Assembly (NCBI RefSeq): GCF_042660705.1
Contig: NZ_JBHSUQ010000001.1
Reading direction: 5' to 3' (one strand)
Length of the DNA: 64,000 nucleotides
Source of the DNA: Undibacterium_A arcticum
GTDB lineage: Bacteria > Pseudomonadota > Gammaproteobacteria > Burkholderiales > Burkholderiaceae_D
Shown: one piece after another, positions 45,447-55,287 of the stretch
Position numbering within the stretch: position 1 is the first letter of the stretch
Layout: the number at the start of each line of letters is the position of its first letter
Translations under genes and position numbers: made by a program
Notes under the pieces: generated by a model
What the model saw: the letters and a program-made list of their open reading frames with translations, nothing else
Told to the model about the DNA's origin: nothing
Databases searched by the model: none

Positions 45447-45731
45447 GTCTGCCTCCTGGAATGTCGTATCAATGTTGTATTTATGGTTGGGATTGATCTC
45501 ACAATATCAGGGTTTGCAACGCTCGGCTGCAGGCGCGCATACCTTTTCGGGCCGGATCAGCTGGTCCGCCCTTGAGTGTAGTTCGGACCAGGAGTGGCGG
45601 AGTATATTAACTTTCCGTAATTCTTACCAGCAGCGCCTGGCTACCATGCAACGAGTATATGTTTTGATGCCGATACCGCCGTGCCCGCAAGCGCCAACGC
45701 CAAGTCGCCGGTCACGCATTAGAATAGCGCC

Positions 45732-46256
45732 ATGCCTGTCTCCACTCCGTCCGCCGCGACCGCCGCTATGCAATTAATCGGACTTCCGCCCGTCATCGCC
45801 AGCGATACCCACATTCTGATCCTCGGCAGCTTCCCCGGCCAGGCGTCCCTGGTGGCGCAGCAATATTACGCACATCCGCGCAACCAGTTCTGGCGCTTGC
45901 TATCGGCGGTGATCGGCGAGGACTTGGCCGGACTGCCGTACCCGCAGCGGCTGGCGATTTTGCTCGCGCATCGGATCGGCGTGTGGGACGTGATCGGCGC
46001 CTGTCACCGCAACGGCAGCCTGGATGCGGCGATACGTCAGCCTCGCGCCAACGATCTCGATCAGTTGCGCCGGTTGTGCCCGGCTTTGCAGCGCGTCTGC
46101 TTCAACGGCAAGACCTCCGGCAAATTCGCGCCGCAGTTTGCCGCTGCGGGGTTCGACACGCTGGTGCTGCCGTCGTCGTCACCGGCCAACGCGCAATGGT
46201 CGTTTGAGGAAAAACTGGTGCCTTGGCGCGCGATTTTGGACGAACTGGCGGGCTAG
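45732..46256 (+). CDS. DNA-deoxyinosine glycosylase (uracil-DNA glycosylase superfamily)
   Basis: A 174-residue base-excision enzyme that removes hypoxanthine, and often uracil, from DNA. The family hallmark ILGSFPGQASLVAQQYYAHPRNQFW is visible near residue 30 in parts (LGSFPGQASL, YAHPRNQFW), followed by RIGVWDVIGACHRNGSLD and the C-terminal motif LPSSSPANAQWSFEEKL. Start at 45732 is chosen as the first ATG. It precedes the FAH-family gene by 140 bp on the same strand, with no obvious functional link. Confidence 0.88.
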   Translation: MPVSTPSAATAAMQLIGLPPVIASDTHILILGSFPGQASLVAQQYYAHPRNQFWRLLSAVIGEDLAGLPYPQRLAILLAHRIGVWDVIGACHRNGSLDAAIRQPRANDLDQLRRLCPALQRVCFNGKTSGKFAPQFAAAGFDTLVLPSSSPANAQWSFEEKLVPWRAILDELAG

Positions 46257-46396
46257 CCAGCCCGTGGGCTGAAGGCGCTCAAGTACAATTGCGCACTTCA
46301 GGCGCCTGCTTCGCACGACGCAGTGTGGCGCCGACCACCACACATGACACGCTGCGCGGCAGCGCGCATCAAAATCTGATCAATCAAGGAGAAAGC

Positions 46397-47245
46397 ATGA
46401 AACTGGTCCGCTATGGCCGCCCCGGCAAGGAAAAACCCGGCCTGATCGATGAAGAAGGAAAGCTACGCGACCTGTCCGGCGTGATCGATGACATCGGCGC
46501 GCTGCAACTGTCCGACAAGGCGCTGGCCAAATTGGCCAAAATAAAGGAGGCGTCACTGCCACTGGTGCGCGGCAATCCTCGCTTTGGCGTACCGATCGCA
46601 CAGGTTGGAAAAATCATCGGCCTCGGCCTGAATTACTCGGACCACGCCAAGGAAGCCGGCATGCCGATTCCGAAAGAGCCGATCATATTCATGAAAGCGA
46701 TCACCTCCCTGTCCGGCCCGGACGATGACGTGGTGCTGCCAAAAGGATCGAAAAAAGCCGATTGGGAAGTCGAACTCGGCGTCGTGATCGGCACCCAGGC
46801 AAAATATGTCAGCGTCAAGGATGCGCTACTGCACGTGGCCGGCTATTGCGTGGTCAATGATCTATCCGAACGCGAGTTTCAGCTCGAGCGCGGCCCGCAA
46901 TGGGACAAGGGCAAGGGTTGCGATACCTTCGGCCCGGTCGGACCGTGGCTGGTGACGCGCGATGAGGTGATGAATCCGCAGCGGCTCGACTTATATCTCG
47001 ACGTGAACGGCGAACGGATGCAGGGCGGCAGTACCCGAACCATGATTTTTTCGGTCGCCCAGATTGTCAGTTACCTGAGTCAGTTCATGACGCTGATGCC
47101 GGGCGATATCATCTGCACCGGTACGCCACCAGGCGTGGGCATGGCGATGCAGCCGCCGCGCTACCTGCAGCCGGGTGACCAGATCACGCTGGGGATTGCC
47201 GGTTTGGGCGAACAGCAGCAAGCTGTGGTTGCGCATCGCAAATAA
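46397..47245 (+). CDS. Fumarylacetoacetate hydrolase-family protein, candidate ureidoglycolate lyase
   Basis: A 282-residue FAH-fold enzyme: LVRYGRPGKEKPGLID at the start, IGLGLNYSDHAKEAGMPIPKEP near residue 75, metal-site ADWEVELGVVIG near residue 118, and GDIICTGTPPGVGM near residue 245. Relatives annotated as ureidoglycolate lyase or 2,4-diketo-3-deoxy sugar acid hydrolase share this layout. The window otherwise lacks the step from ureidoglycolate to glyoxylate and urea, so this is a candidate, but it is 33 kb from the purine genes and a sugar-acid role is equally possible. AAGGAG lies 6 bp before the ATG. Confidence 0.75.
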   Translation: MKLVRYGRPGKEKPGLIDEEGKLRDLSGVIDDIGALQLSDKALAKLAKIKEASLPLVRGNPRFGVPIAQVGKIIGLGLNYSDHAKEAGMPIPKEPIIFMKAITSLSGPDDDVVLPKGSKKADWEVELGVVIGTQAKYVSVKDALLHVAGYCVVNDLSEREFQLERGPQWDKGKGCDTFGPVGPWLVTRDEVMNPQRLDLYLDVNGERMQGGSTRTMIFSVAQIVSYLSQFMTLMPGDIICTGTPPGVGMAMQPPRYLQPGDQITLGIAGLGEQQQAVVAHRK

Positions 47246-47324
47246 CCGGCGCGAATGCAACAAGGAAGTCGGCCAGGAGTCGGGCCGACACAGCTAGGCC
47301 GCCCCCAGCGGACAAACGGTCGAG

Positions 47325-47969
47325 TTACTCGGCGTCCGGCTGCTGGTCCGGCGCCGCGTTGAGGAACGCATCGAGCTGCAAACAGGCCGCATTGATGCGC
47401 ATGATGGTGGGCATCTGCGACAGGTCGCAGTTCAGACGCTGCGCATTGAATAGCTGCGGTACCAGCAGGCAGTCAGCCAGCATCGGCGTATCGCCGAAGC
47501 AGAATTTTCCAACCCGTGGATCCCGCGCCAGCGTCGCTTCGATCGCTGCCAGCCCCAGTTGACACCAGTGGCGGTACCAGGCGTTCTTGTCGTCTTCACT
47601 GACCTTCAATTCCCTGACCAGATAGCGCAGTACGCGCAAGTTGTTGATCGGATGAATGTCGCAGGCAATCGCCTGTGCGATGGCGCGCACATAGGCGCGG
47701 TCGATCGGCGTCGCCGGCAACAGCGGCGGTGCGGGATGGGTCTCTTCCAGATACTCGATGATCGCCATCGACTGGGTCAGCACCATGCCGTCATCGACCA
47801 GCGCCGGTACCAGCGCTTCCGGATTCAGTTTCCGATAATCGGGCGATAATTGTTCACCGCCGTGTTTAAGCAGGTGCACCGGCACCGACTCATACGACAA
47901 ACCCTTCAGATTGAGCGCGATGCGCACCCGATACGATGCCGAGCTGCGGAAATACGTGTAGAGCTGCAT
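47325..47969 (-). CDS. Maleylacetoacetate/maleylpyruvate isomerase (zeta-class GST)
   Basis: A 214-residue glutathione transferase-fold isomerase. The zeta signature SSASYRVRIALNLKGL near the N-terminus provides the catalytic Ser and Cys-like region; LNPEALVPAL and LTQSMAIIEYLEETHP bind glutathione, and FCFGDTPMLADCLLVPQLFNA marks the C-terminal domain. The start at 47969 follows GGAAAAC; a start four codons earlier is possible. It lies 60 bp after the fumarylpyruvate hydrolase-like gene, so it acts after a ring-cleaving dioxygenase, probably gentisate 1,2-dioxygenase, which is not in the window. Confidence 0.88.
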   Translation of the reverse strand: MQLYTYFRSSASYRVRIALNLKGLSYESVPVHLLKHGGEQLSPDYRKLNPEALVPALVDDGMVLTQSMAIIEYLEETHPAPPLLPATPIDRAYVRAIAQAIACDIHPINNLRVLRYLVRELKVSEDDKNAWYRHWCQLGLAAIEATLARDPRVGKFCFGDTPMLADCLLVPQLFNAQRLNCDLSQMPTIMRINAACLQLDAFLNAAPDQQPDAE

Positions 47970-48029
47970 ATTGTTTTCCATAACAACGATGATGTTGGTA
48001 GTCCCGGCAATTTTTTCATCAAGCCCGCC

Positions 48030-48731
48030 TCAGCTCGACAACACACGCAGCTTTAATTCTCCCAGGCCATCAATGGTCGCCTCCATCAAGTCGCCCGGCA
48101 CCACCGCGGCAACGCCCGCTGGCGTACCGGTGAAAATCAGGTCGCCGGCTTGCAGTTCAAAATACTGCGATAAATGTTCGATGGTTTCGGGTACGTTCCA
48201 GATCAGTTGGTCGATATTGCCGCGCTGGCGCGGCGCGCCGTTGACCTGCAACCCGATGGCGCCCTGGTGCAGCTGGCCGGTAGCCTCCACTGGATAAATC
48301 GGCCCCAGCGGTGCCGACTGTTCAAAACCCTTGCCGGTGCACCACGGCCGGCCGGTCTTTTTGGCCTCCGCCTGCAAGTCGCGCCGCGTCATGTCGAGTC
48401 CGATCGCATAACCCCAGATGTGCTGCGACGCGTCGGCAGCGGCGATATCTTTGCCGCCTTTGCCAATCGCGACCACCAGTTCGATTTCATGATGCAGATC
48501 CTGCGTCATCGATGGATAGCGCAACTCGCCGACGGTACCGGCCGGCACCGGCAGCACCGCATCTGCAGGTTTCATGAAAAAGAATGGCGCCTCGCGGCCG
48601 CTACCGCCCATTTCCTTCGCGTGCTCGGAATAATTGCGACCGACGCAGTAGATACAATGCACCGGGAAAAAATCATTACTAGCGGCGACCGGAACCACAA
48701 CCGTCGGGGGTGATGGAAAAACAAATTGCAT
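48030..48731 (-). CDS. Fumarylpyruvate hydrolase-like FAH-family enzyme
   Basis: A 233-residue FAH-fold hydrolase. FPVHCIYCVGRNYSEHAKEMG near residue 22 matches fumarylpyruvate hydrolases of the gentisate pathway; metal ligands lie in LHHEIELVVAIG near residue 80, and the protein ends with GDLIFTGTPAGVAAV. It hydrolyses fumarylpyruvate to fumarate and pyruvate. AAGGAG precedes the ATG at 48731. It is first in a two-gene operon with the zeta GST. Fumarylacetoacetate as substrate is the alternative. Confidence 0.87.
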   Translation of the reverse strand: MQFVFPSPPTVVVPVAASNDFFPVHCIYCVGRNYSEHAKEMGGSGREAPFFFMKPADAVLPVPAGTVGELRYPSMTQDLHHEIELVVAIGKGGKDIAAADASQHIWGYAIGLDMTRRDLQAEAKKTGRPWCTGKGFEQSAPLGPIYPVEATGQLHQGAIGLQVNGAPRQRGNIDQLIWNVPETIEHLSQYFELQAGDLIFTGTPAGVAAVVPGDLMEATIDGLGELKLRVLSS

Positions 48732-48758
48732 GAAAATCTCCTTATGTAGTCTGACTTG

Positions 48759-49004
48759 CTACGCGGTGAAATCCGTCAAGTCGCCGGCCACTGGCGGTTT
48801 GCGTCCCGCCAGTAACCTCTGATCCATCTGTACCGCCCGCTGGCACTCCGACGAGCCACACACGCCGGCACCGGTAGCGCAGTCCCACGCCTGCCTGGTT
48901 GCGGGGCATAACCCCACCAGGCAGGAAAACAGCGCATCCGGATAGACCGGCCGGCTGCTGGCGTACCAATCGGATTTTTCGTCGAACAATTGATGGTGAT
49001 GCAT
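48759..49004 (-). pseudogene. Truncated SAM-dependent methyltransferase
   Basis: MHHHQLFDEKSDWYASSRPV then YPDALFSCLVGLCP and WDCATG are the N-terminal 45 residues of a class I methyltransferase up to the SAM-binding loop. The frame then goes straight to an unrelated 35-residue tail and stops. The remaining 150-200 residues of the fold are missing, so an internal deletion has removed the catalytic domain. No promoter or ribosome site is obvious. Confidence 0.6.
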
Positions 49005-49076
49005 GGCGTTGTCACGGTTGTTGAAGTTGATGCGGGCAGCCAAGAGTTCCGCCGGCCGCCCTTGCTGAGCACACCA

Positions 49077-51693
49077 CTAGTTACCGGGTTCGCTGCCGTT
49101 AACCGTGTTCATCACAGCCGTCATGCGACTGGTCGTCTGCGCATCGGCCTGGGCCGGCAGGCTGAACAGATCCTGCAACAGCTGCTCCCGGCTCATTTCC
49201 CTTTGCCCTGACTTCAAGGACGACTGCAACACTTCGACCTGCATCTTCAGACGCTCGCCGGACAGCGCCGCCGGACTGGCCAGACCGCACACAATTTCCA
49301 GTCGCAGCAGTTGCTGCGCCAACGGCGTCTGGTTGTCTTGCAGCGTTCGTACATAGTCAGCGTCGCCGGCTTGCAAGGCCCGCAGCGCGGCGTCGAAGCG
49401 ATTGCGCATCGCTGCCTCCCATGGCGAGCGCATGGCGGGCAGCGCTTGCCAGCTGTCCGCCCAGTTCCGCTCAACCGGTTGCTGCAAGGCGGCTTCCAAT
49501 TGTTGACACAACATGATTTTGTCGCGCAATACATTGGCTTGGGCCTGAGCTGCGGCCCGTTTTACGGCATCGATTTTCGCTTGCAGCGCCGCCACTGCGA
49601 CCTGATGGCGCTGTTCGATCTGACGTTCGGCGGTGCGCGGCACCGGACCGATCCGGTTCCAGGCGGCCGTGGCATCATGCAATGCGGCGGCCAGGCTCCC
49701 GGCATCAGTGTCAGGGCCGCCCTGGCCGGTCGCCTCCAGCGTGCCACACAGCGCTTCCTTGGCCTGCAGATTCTGGCGCCGTTCGGCATCGGCCGCGTCG
49801 GACGACGCTTTGCGCTTGGCAAAAACCGCATCGCAGGCGCTACGGAAACGCTGCCACAACGCTTGCTCTTCGTGTCGATCCAGCGGCAGGGATCTGGCAT
49901 GCTGCTGCCACCGCTCCTGCAGCGCACGCAGCTGGTCGACACTGCTGCGCTGGTCGGGGTCGAGTCGTGTCACTTCGGCGATCAATTTTTCGCGCTGCGC
50001 GGATTCGTGCTGACGTTGCTGCGTCAGCGGCCCCATCAGCCGCCGCAACGCGCAGTCAAACTCCGCTTGCAGAGTCCTTTTCTCCTTGCGATCGAGCGGG
50101 CCGACCTGGTGCCAGGCCTGGCTGTATTGCTGACAATAGGCGGCTATGCCCTTCCAGTCAAACGAGGAGGAATCGGGATCAGGATCGGCATCGACCGTCG
50201 CGGACAATTTGTGGTCATCGGCATATTTCACCAGCTCGGCAATCAGCATGCGCGCCTTGCCGGCATTTTCCTGACGCTGTTCGGCCAGTTGTTTGAAATG
50301 CGCGGCGGCCGGCGCATAGGCCGTCGTGCAGACGCTATCGAAACGCTCCCATAAATTTTTCGGCGCCGCACCGGAAGCCGTGTCGAGCGCGCGCCAACGC
50401 TCGCGCGAGCTGCCGACCTTCTTGGCGAGTTCGGTGACCGGCAAGTTTTGTCCTGCCAAGTCTTCCACCGCCTTGATCAATTCCTCGCGCGACACGTTGC
50501 CGCCCCATTTGGCCCAATCCTGCAGGCGGCTCAATTCGGCGCGCGCCACGCCCAGGCGCGTGGCCTGTGCCGGTGCCGGCCGCAACGCTTTCAGATCGTT
50601 TGAGCGCAGCAGTTTGTCCTGGTCGGCGGCGGCATGCAGCAAGCCGTCCTGCAGTGCCTGCTCCATGGCATCGAGCGCGCTGGAAAATTGGCGCTGCTGG
50701 TCGGCGCTTGCCTGCGGTCGCAATGCCGGCAGCACCGGCGACGCGTTGGCTGACAGTCCGCTCGATCTGCCCACTCGCGCGATTAGCGTATCGAAACGCG
50801 CCTGCAGCACCGCGTCGTCAGGCGCGGGCAATGCACGCCAGTTGCGATGCAAACTGTCGACATCGAGTTGATCATCCGCCGCCTCCCAGTCCGTCAGCGC
50901 CTGTTGTCGCGCCATGCGTGCGGCGAAGCGCTGCTCATGTGCAAGCTGCAACCCTGCCAGCCGCTGTTGCTGATTCGTCAGTTCGGTCAATAAGGGTTGG
51001 GGCAACGACGGCGCTTCCGGTGAAGCCCGATGCTGTGCCAGTTCTGCTTCGATCTGCGCGCTTTGCCGCGCCAGCTCGTCCGGCGCCAGTGTGTCGATGC
51101 CCTCGATGTTCTCAATCAGCCGCTGCAATCGAACGCGTGCATCGATGACGGCGCGCTGCAAGCCGGCCTGCGCAGCGAGGCGCTGTGCCAGTTGCGTACG
51201 GACCGCCTGATATGACTCCTGCAGGACTGGTGTTGCGGCGCCGGCCGATTGCCAGTCACGATCCAGCTGTGCGACCTGATTCGGCATCAGCGACGGCAGT
51301 TGGATCAAGGCCTGTGCCCGCGCGATGCAGGTCTGCGCCTTGCTCGCGACTGCACTCTGGTGTCTGATTGCGTCGAGCCGCGTCTGCATCAGCTTGGCGA
51401 CGCGTCGGTCGGCGTTGCGCATCGCCTGGTACAGCTGCTCCAGCATCGGCTCACTATGCACATACTGGGCCGCTTTCAGCCGGGCGTCGGCGAATTCATT
51501 TTGCTGGATAAAGGCGACCGCGGCGGCCTCGTCGTTTTCGAAGTGTTGCGCTTGCGCCAGCGCGGCTTGCTTTGCGCTGTCCGCGACGGCCGGCACGATC
51601 GACTGTTGCGGCTGGGCGGTTTGCTGCGTGCCGCGCGATGGATTTAATTTGGTGGCGGTGTTTGGAAGTGCGCTTGAACAGGAAGTCGAACAT
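49077..51693 (-). CDS. DUF349 repeat protein (frameshift near N-terminus)
   Basis: About 872 residues when repaired, mostly helical and predicted coiled coil, with several DUF349 repeats, for example WHQVGPLDRKEKRTLQAEFD near residue 550 and LWQRFRSACDAVFAKRKASS near residue 630. The family N-terminus MFDFLFKRTSK begins at 51693; a three-base A run on the minus strand (51661-51663) needs two more A to join it to NTATKLNPSRG. Function is unknown; such proteins are widespread single genes in betaproteobacteria and are rich in Gln and Ala. A palindrome lies about 135 bp upstream. Confidence 0.85.
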
Positions 51694-51827
51694 GGAGTGG
51701 CGGTCAGTGGTTTGGTCGAGGCAGCCATCATATCAATTCGCCGTCATCTTGTTGACCTTGGTGTTGACAGTGATGTGCGGTTGCCGGTCCGCCCAGGATT
51801 TTACGGTTCGATGCGAGAGATGGAATC

Positions 51828-51847
51828 CACCATATACTCATATGGTG
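51828..51847. promoter_or_regulatory. Perfect palindrome upstream of the DUF349 gene
   Basis: CACCATAT-ACTC-ATATGGTG, 135 bp before the DUF349 start. It may be an operator; nothing further supports it. Confidence 0.35.
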
Positions 51848-51914
51848 ATACGCCAATTCCGCAATGATATTAATAGACTAATTAAGATACTGGCAATTTT
51901 TCTCAAAAATGGAC

Positions 51915-51941
51915 AAAAAAATGGCACAACCATGTTGTGCC
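51915..51941 (-). terminator. Intrinsic terminator of the hemerythrin-like gene
   Basis: On the minus strand GGCACAAC pairs with GTTGTGCC around ATG, followed by A and T7. It lies about 50 bp beyond the stop codon. Confidence 0.85.
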
Positions 51942-51988
51942 AATTCTTACACTCTACGCACTCAGGACTGATCGCCCGTGTCGCGCGG

Positions 51989-52704
51989 CTACCTGCCCCG
52001 TCGACCACCGTCCGCTGCCGTCTGCGCCTGCATCAAGGCCGGTGGTGCAGCACGAACGGGCTCGATGTCGCTCAGGTCATCGTTCCAGTTGCTGCGATTC
52101 AATGCCAGCAACGGATCGCACAGTTGCTCTGCAAAAAATGCTTGTGCCTGCATTGCCGGGCCCGCCTCGGCTCTCGCTCGCGCCATCATCAACGCATCAT
52201 GCTCGAACACCAAGCGATCATGCACCAGAAACTGTTGCGCCATATCGAACCATTGTTCGGACGGTATCGCATGGCGCGCCACGGTAAAGAGTTCTCCCTC
52301 TTCCCGGTCCATTTTTTTCAGCATCGTGTTGCAGTACAGCGTAACCGATGCACCCAATTCTTCAATTTTGACGGCGCTGTGTGTGATGCCCTGCTGCAAT
52401 CGATCGCGAATCGATCTCAGCACGCTCAGACCCAGCAGGCTGAGCGATTCAAGTTCCGCCAATAGCAAATCGGCCTGTTTGGTCGCTTTGCGTATCGCGG
52501 GGATGAGGTAGATGTCCACTTTGCGCCAGTGGCAGCGTTGATGCAGCTGGTTAATTTACTGAGCAAGGATTTCAGGGTGGCCTGATCGGTCGCTCGCCGA
52601 TCGTTGTCATTATTCGAAATACTATCGCGGAAGGTGGTTAAGTTTTTGCGTATGCTGGCTTGTTCAACAGACAAGGCAACCAAGGCATAAGTTGCAGTCA
52701 ACAT
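51989..52704 (-). CDS. Hemerythrin-like (HHE-type) protein (frameshift in sequence)
   Basis: About 238 residues when repaired, all-helical. The start MLTATYALVALSVEQASIRK follows GAGGAGAAAAG; the frame breaks at a three-base A run (52555-52557) that should be four, giving SKINQLHQRCHWRKVDIYLIPAI. Helices with LHQRCH, then TMLKKMDREEGELFTVARHA and EQWFDMAQQFL resemble HHE cation-binding domains, but not every metal ligand is in place: the usual His before the EE pair is replaced (CNTML). It may be a divergent oxygen- or metal-sensing protein. It is an isolated gene with its own terminator. Confidence 0.6.
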
Positions 52705-52934
52705 CTTTTCTCCTCATGGTATTGCTGCCCTTATAAATATATGCATCGATGGAGCAGTGCATTCATAAGCAACAAATAATCGTTGTTTTTGATACCGAAA
52801 ATCAAGACGTGGAAGAAGTATAGAAGGCACAATCAATTGATGTTTGCGCCATCGCAATCTTGGGAGTAGAACTTTTGACAAAAGTTCCGATTGTCCGCAA
52901 AACATTTGCAAGAAAAACAAGACCCGCTGAGGGA

Positions 52935-53351
52935 TCAGCAAAGACTGGTGTCGTGGGCCCAGTCGAGTACAGGCAACAGTCGCGGCGCCAGCAGCGCGCG
53001 GGCGCCGGCGTATTCCAGCCAACGATATTCATGGTGTTCGGGAAAACCCAGTTCCGGGTTGATCATCAACTGCACTACCGGATCGTGTGCGACTGCGAGG
53101 TAATAACGCGCTACCTTGCCAGCGCCGTAGGGCGGGGTTTCACAATAGGTTTGGCCCCAGGCAAAATCGAGGGCGTCCAGCGCCGTTTCCTCAAGCACCT
53201 CGCGGCGCGCCGCGTCAAATGGCGTTTCGTCGGCTTCGACCCGCCCCTTGGGAAAATCCCAGTAGTGATAACAGCGCAACAACAGATACCGGCAACCGTC
53301 CGGCCCGCGCCGTAGTATGACCACACCGGCGGACAGCATTTTTTGCTTCAT
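52935..53351 (-). CDS. Nudix hydrolase (diadenosine tetraphosphatase-like)
   Basis: A 138-residue Nudix protein. The Nudix box is seen as GRVEADETPFDAARREVLEE (residues 36-55); the Gly after EE is replaced by Thr. HYWDFPKG before it is typical of the asymmetric diadenosine tetraphosphatase branch, which cleaves Ap4A or related nucleotides. Its ATG overlaps the ycaQ stop as ATGA, so it is translated together with that DNA-repair gene. Confidence 0.85.
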   Translation of the reverse strand: MKQKMLSAGVVILRRGPDGCRYLLLRCYHYWDFPKGRVEADETPFDAARREVLEETALDALDFAWGQTYCETPPYGAGKVARYYLAVAHDPVVQLMINPELGFPEHHEYRWLEYAGARALLAPRLLPVLDWAHDTSLC

Positions 53352-54589
53352 CTGGCGATTTCTGTTTTCTTGTCGACTGCCGCTGTCAACGCGGCGCGAA
53401 ACGTCGGCGGATCGCTCAGCAGCACGCGTACCTGCGGCGTGCCGTGCCAGCCGGCCAGACGTAATAGCGCCGCGGCCAGTTCATCGGTCAGGCGCTGACT
53501 GACGCGCACTCCCGGTTCCAGATGCACGATCTTGACTTCGAACACCCCATCGCGCCGGTGCGCCTTGGCGTCGAGACGGCCAACCAGCGCACCGCGATGC
53601 AGGATCGGCAACGTGAAGTAGCCGTAACGGCGTTTCTCGGCCGGCGTATAGCATTCCAGGCGGTAGTCGAAACCGAACAGTTCCAGCGCGCGACGCCGGT
53701 CCCATACTACCGGATCGAACGGCGACAGCAGACTGGTCACGCTCGGCTTGAGCGTGCCGGCGGCGGCTGCCAGTGCCAGTGCAGCGTGATCCGGGTGGAT
53801 ATACACTGGCGCGTTCCAGCCATCAACCTGCGCCCGCAGTAGCGCACCTTCGGCCACCAACGACTCCGGATTCGGTGTCGGCTGGCTTTTGGCAGTGCGG
53901 AAATAATCACCGATCCAGCTTGCTTTGGCGATGCCCATCGCCTTCACCGCCTGCAGCAGCAATCGGCGCCGGGTCTCGGGCAGCGGCGGCAAATGCTGGT
54001 CGTCCCAATCGGGCAAGATGCGCTCCGCCAGGTCGTAGACCCGTTGAAAATTTTGCCGGCGCGCAATCATCAGGTGGCCGGCGGTAAACAGTATTTCGAG
54101 CGAACGCTTTTCCGGCTTCCACGCCCACCAGCCGCCGCCCGCGCCGTCGGCGCGTTCAAAATCGACCGAGCGGGCCGGGCCATTGGCACGGATGTGGGCG
54201 ATGACCGCATCGACTTCCTTGCGCCTCTCAATCATCCATTCGGCCGAATATTTCCAGCCCAGCGAGCCGGGGTCGATCATGCGGTGTCGATACAGTGCGT
54301 AATCCTCGATCGGGACAAAACTGGCTTCGTGTGCCCAGTATTCAAACAATTTCGATTCGGCCAGCAATTCTTCCAGCCAGACCTGCGGATACGCACCGAG
54401 TCGGCTCCACAGTACCAGATAGGGACTGCGGGCGACCACATGAATGGTATCGATTTGCAGCACGCCCATGTTGCGGATCGCGGCCAGCACGTCAGCCTTG
54501 ACCGCCATTTTCCGGCGCGGCTGCAATAAACCCTGCGCCGCGAGATGGAGCGCGCGGGCGGCGCGCAGTGAGAGTCTCAAATCGGTCAT
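53348..54589 (-). CDS. YcaQ-type DNA glycosylase (HTH_42 family)
   Basis: A 413-residue winged-helix glycosylase that unhooks DNA interstrand crosslinks in characterised relatives. Landmarks: LRAARALHLAAQGLL at the start, VLQIDTIHVVARSPYLVLWSRLG near residue 40, EYWAHEASFVPIEDY near residue 85 (catalytic region), and SLLSPFDPVVWDRRRALELFGFDY near residue 290. The ATG at 54589 is preferred; the frame is open further upstream only from a TTG. It overlaps the following Nudix gene. Confidence 0.88.
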   Translation of the reverse strand: MTDLRLSLRAARALHLAAQGLLQPRRKMAVKADVLAAIRNMGVLQIDTIHVVARSPYLVLWSRLGAYPQVWLEELLAESKLFEYWAHEASFVPIEDYALYRHRMIDPGSLGWKYSAEWMIERRKEVDAVIAHIRANGPARSVDFERADGAGGGWWAWKPEKRSLEILFTAGHLMIARRQNFQRVYDLAERILPDWDDQHLPPLPETRRRLLLQAVKAMGIAKASWIGDYFRTAKSQPTPNPESLVAEGALLRAQVDGWNAPVYIHPDHAALALAAAAGTLKPSVTSLLSPFDPVVWDRRRALELFGFDYRLECYTPAEKRRYGYFTLPILHRGALVGRLDAKAHRRDGVFEVKIVHLEPGVRVSQRLTDELAAALLRLAGWHGTPQVRVLLSDPPTFRAALTAAVDKKTEIAR

Positions 54590-54643
54590 GGGATCGGTGT
54601 CGGGGAATTCTCCGGATGTCCTGTCTGATGTGCCGACCGGCAA

Positions 54644-55198
54644 TTAAGTCAGTGTTCCGCCATCCCATTCCCGACGCAGACAGCCATAGACGGCAAGGTC
54701 GATATAGCGTCCGTACAGCTGCTCTGCCTCCCGCAGGGTGCCTTCATGCACGAAGCCAAGCCGCTCCGGAATCGCGCGGCTGCGGCCATTGAGCGGCGCA
54801 CAGCGGATCACGACTTTATTCAATTCCAGGGTATTGAAGGCATGGTCGATTACGGCGCGGCAGGATGCCGTGACGAAACCTTGGCCTTGGTGCGACTCGG
54901 CCAAGCAGTAACCGATCGCCGCAGTGCGGCTGGACCAGTCGATCGGGTGATGCCCGACTATGCCGGCCAGCTTGTCGTCGATCCAGATCCCGGCGATGAA
55001 ACCCCTGCCGTCGGCAAACTGGCGCAAGCCGGACTGGATAAACGCCAGCGAATCGGCCGGCGTACGCGTCAGATCGAGCCAGGGTAACCAGTTGCGAAGA
55101 TGATCGCGATTGGCGTCGGCCAGCGCGAACAGCTCGGCTGCATGATGCGCTTCCAGTAGCCGGAGTCGATGGCGGTCGCTGATGCAGTATGAAAACAT
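54644..55198 (-). CDS. GNAT N-acetyltransferase, RimL-like
   Basis: A 184-residue acetyltransferase resembling ribosomal-protein or amino-acid acetyltransferases: DRHRLRLLEAHHAAELFALAD at the start, IGYCLAESHQGQGFVTASCRA carrying the acetyl-CoA loop near residue 92, and RSRAIPERLGFVHEGTLREAE near residue 140. It lies 54 bp upstream of ycaQ on the same strand. The protein or metabolite it acetylates cannot be read from the sequence. Confidence 0.88.
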   Translation of the reverse strand: MFSYCISDRHRLRLLEAHHAAELFALADANRDHLRNWLPWLDLTRTPADSLAFIQSGLRQFADGRGFIAGIWIDDKLAGIVGHHPIDWSSRTAAIGYCLAESHQGQGFVTASCRAVIDHAFNTLELNKVVIRCAPLNGRSRAIPERLGFVHEGTLREAEQLYGRYIDLAVYGCLRREWDGGTLT

Positions 55199-55287
55199 GG
55201 CCTGGTCCTGAATGAATGCAGCAATGTTACAGATACAACGGCGACCATCGTCGCAGACTGGCGTCAGTCTGCCACGATTACGAAATA

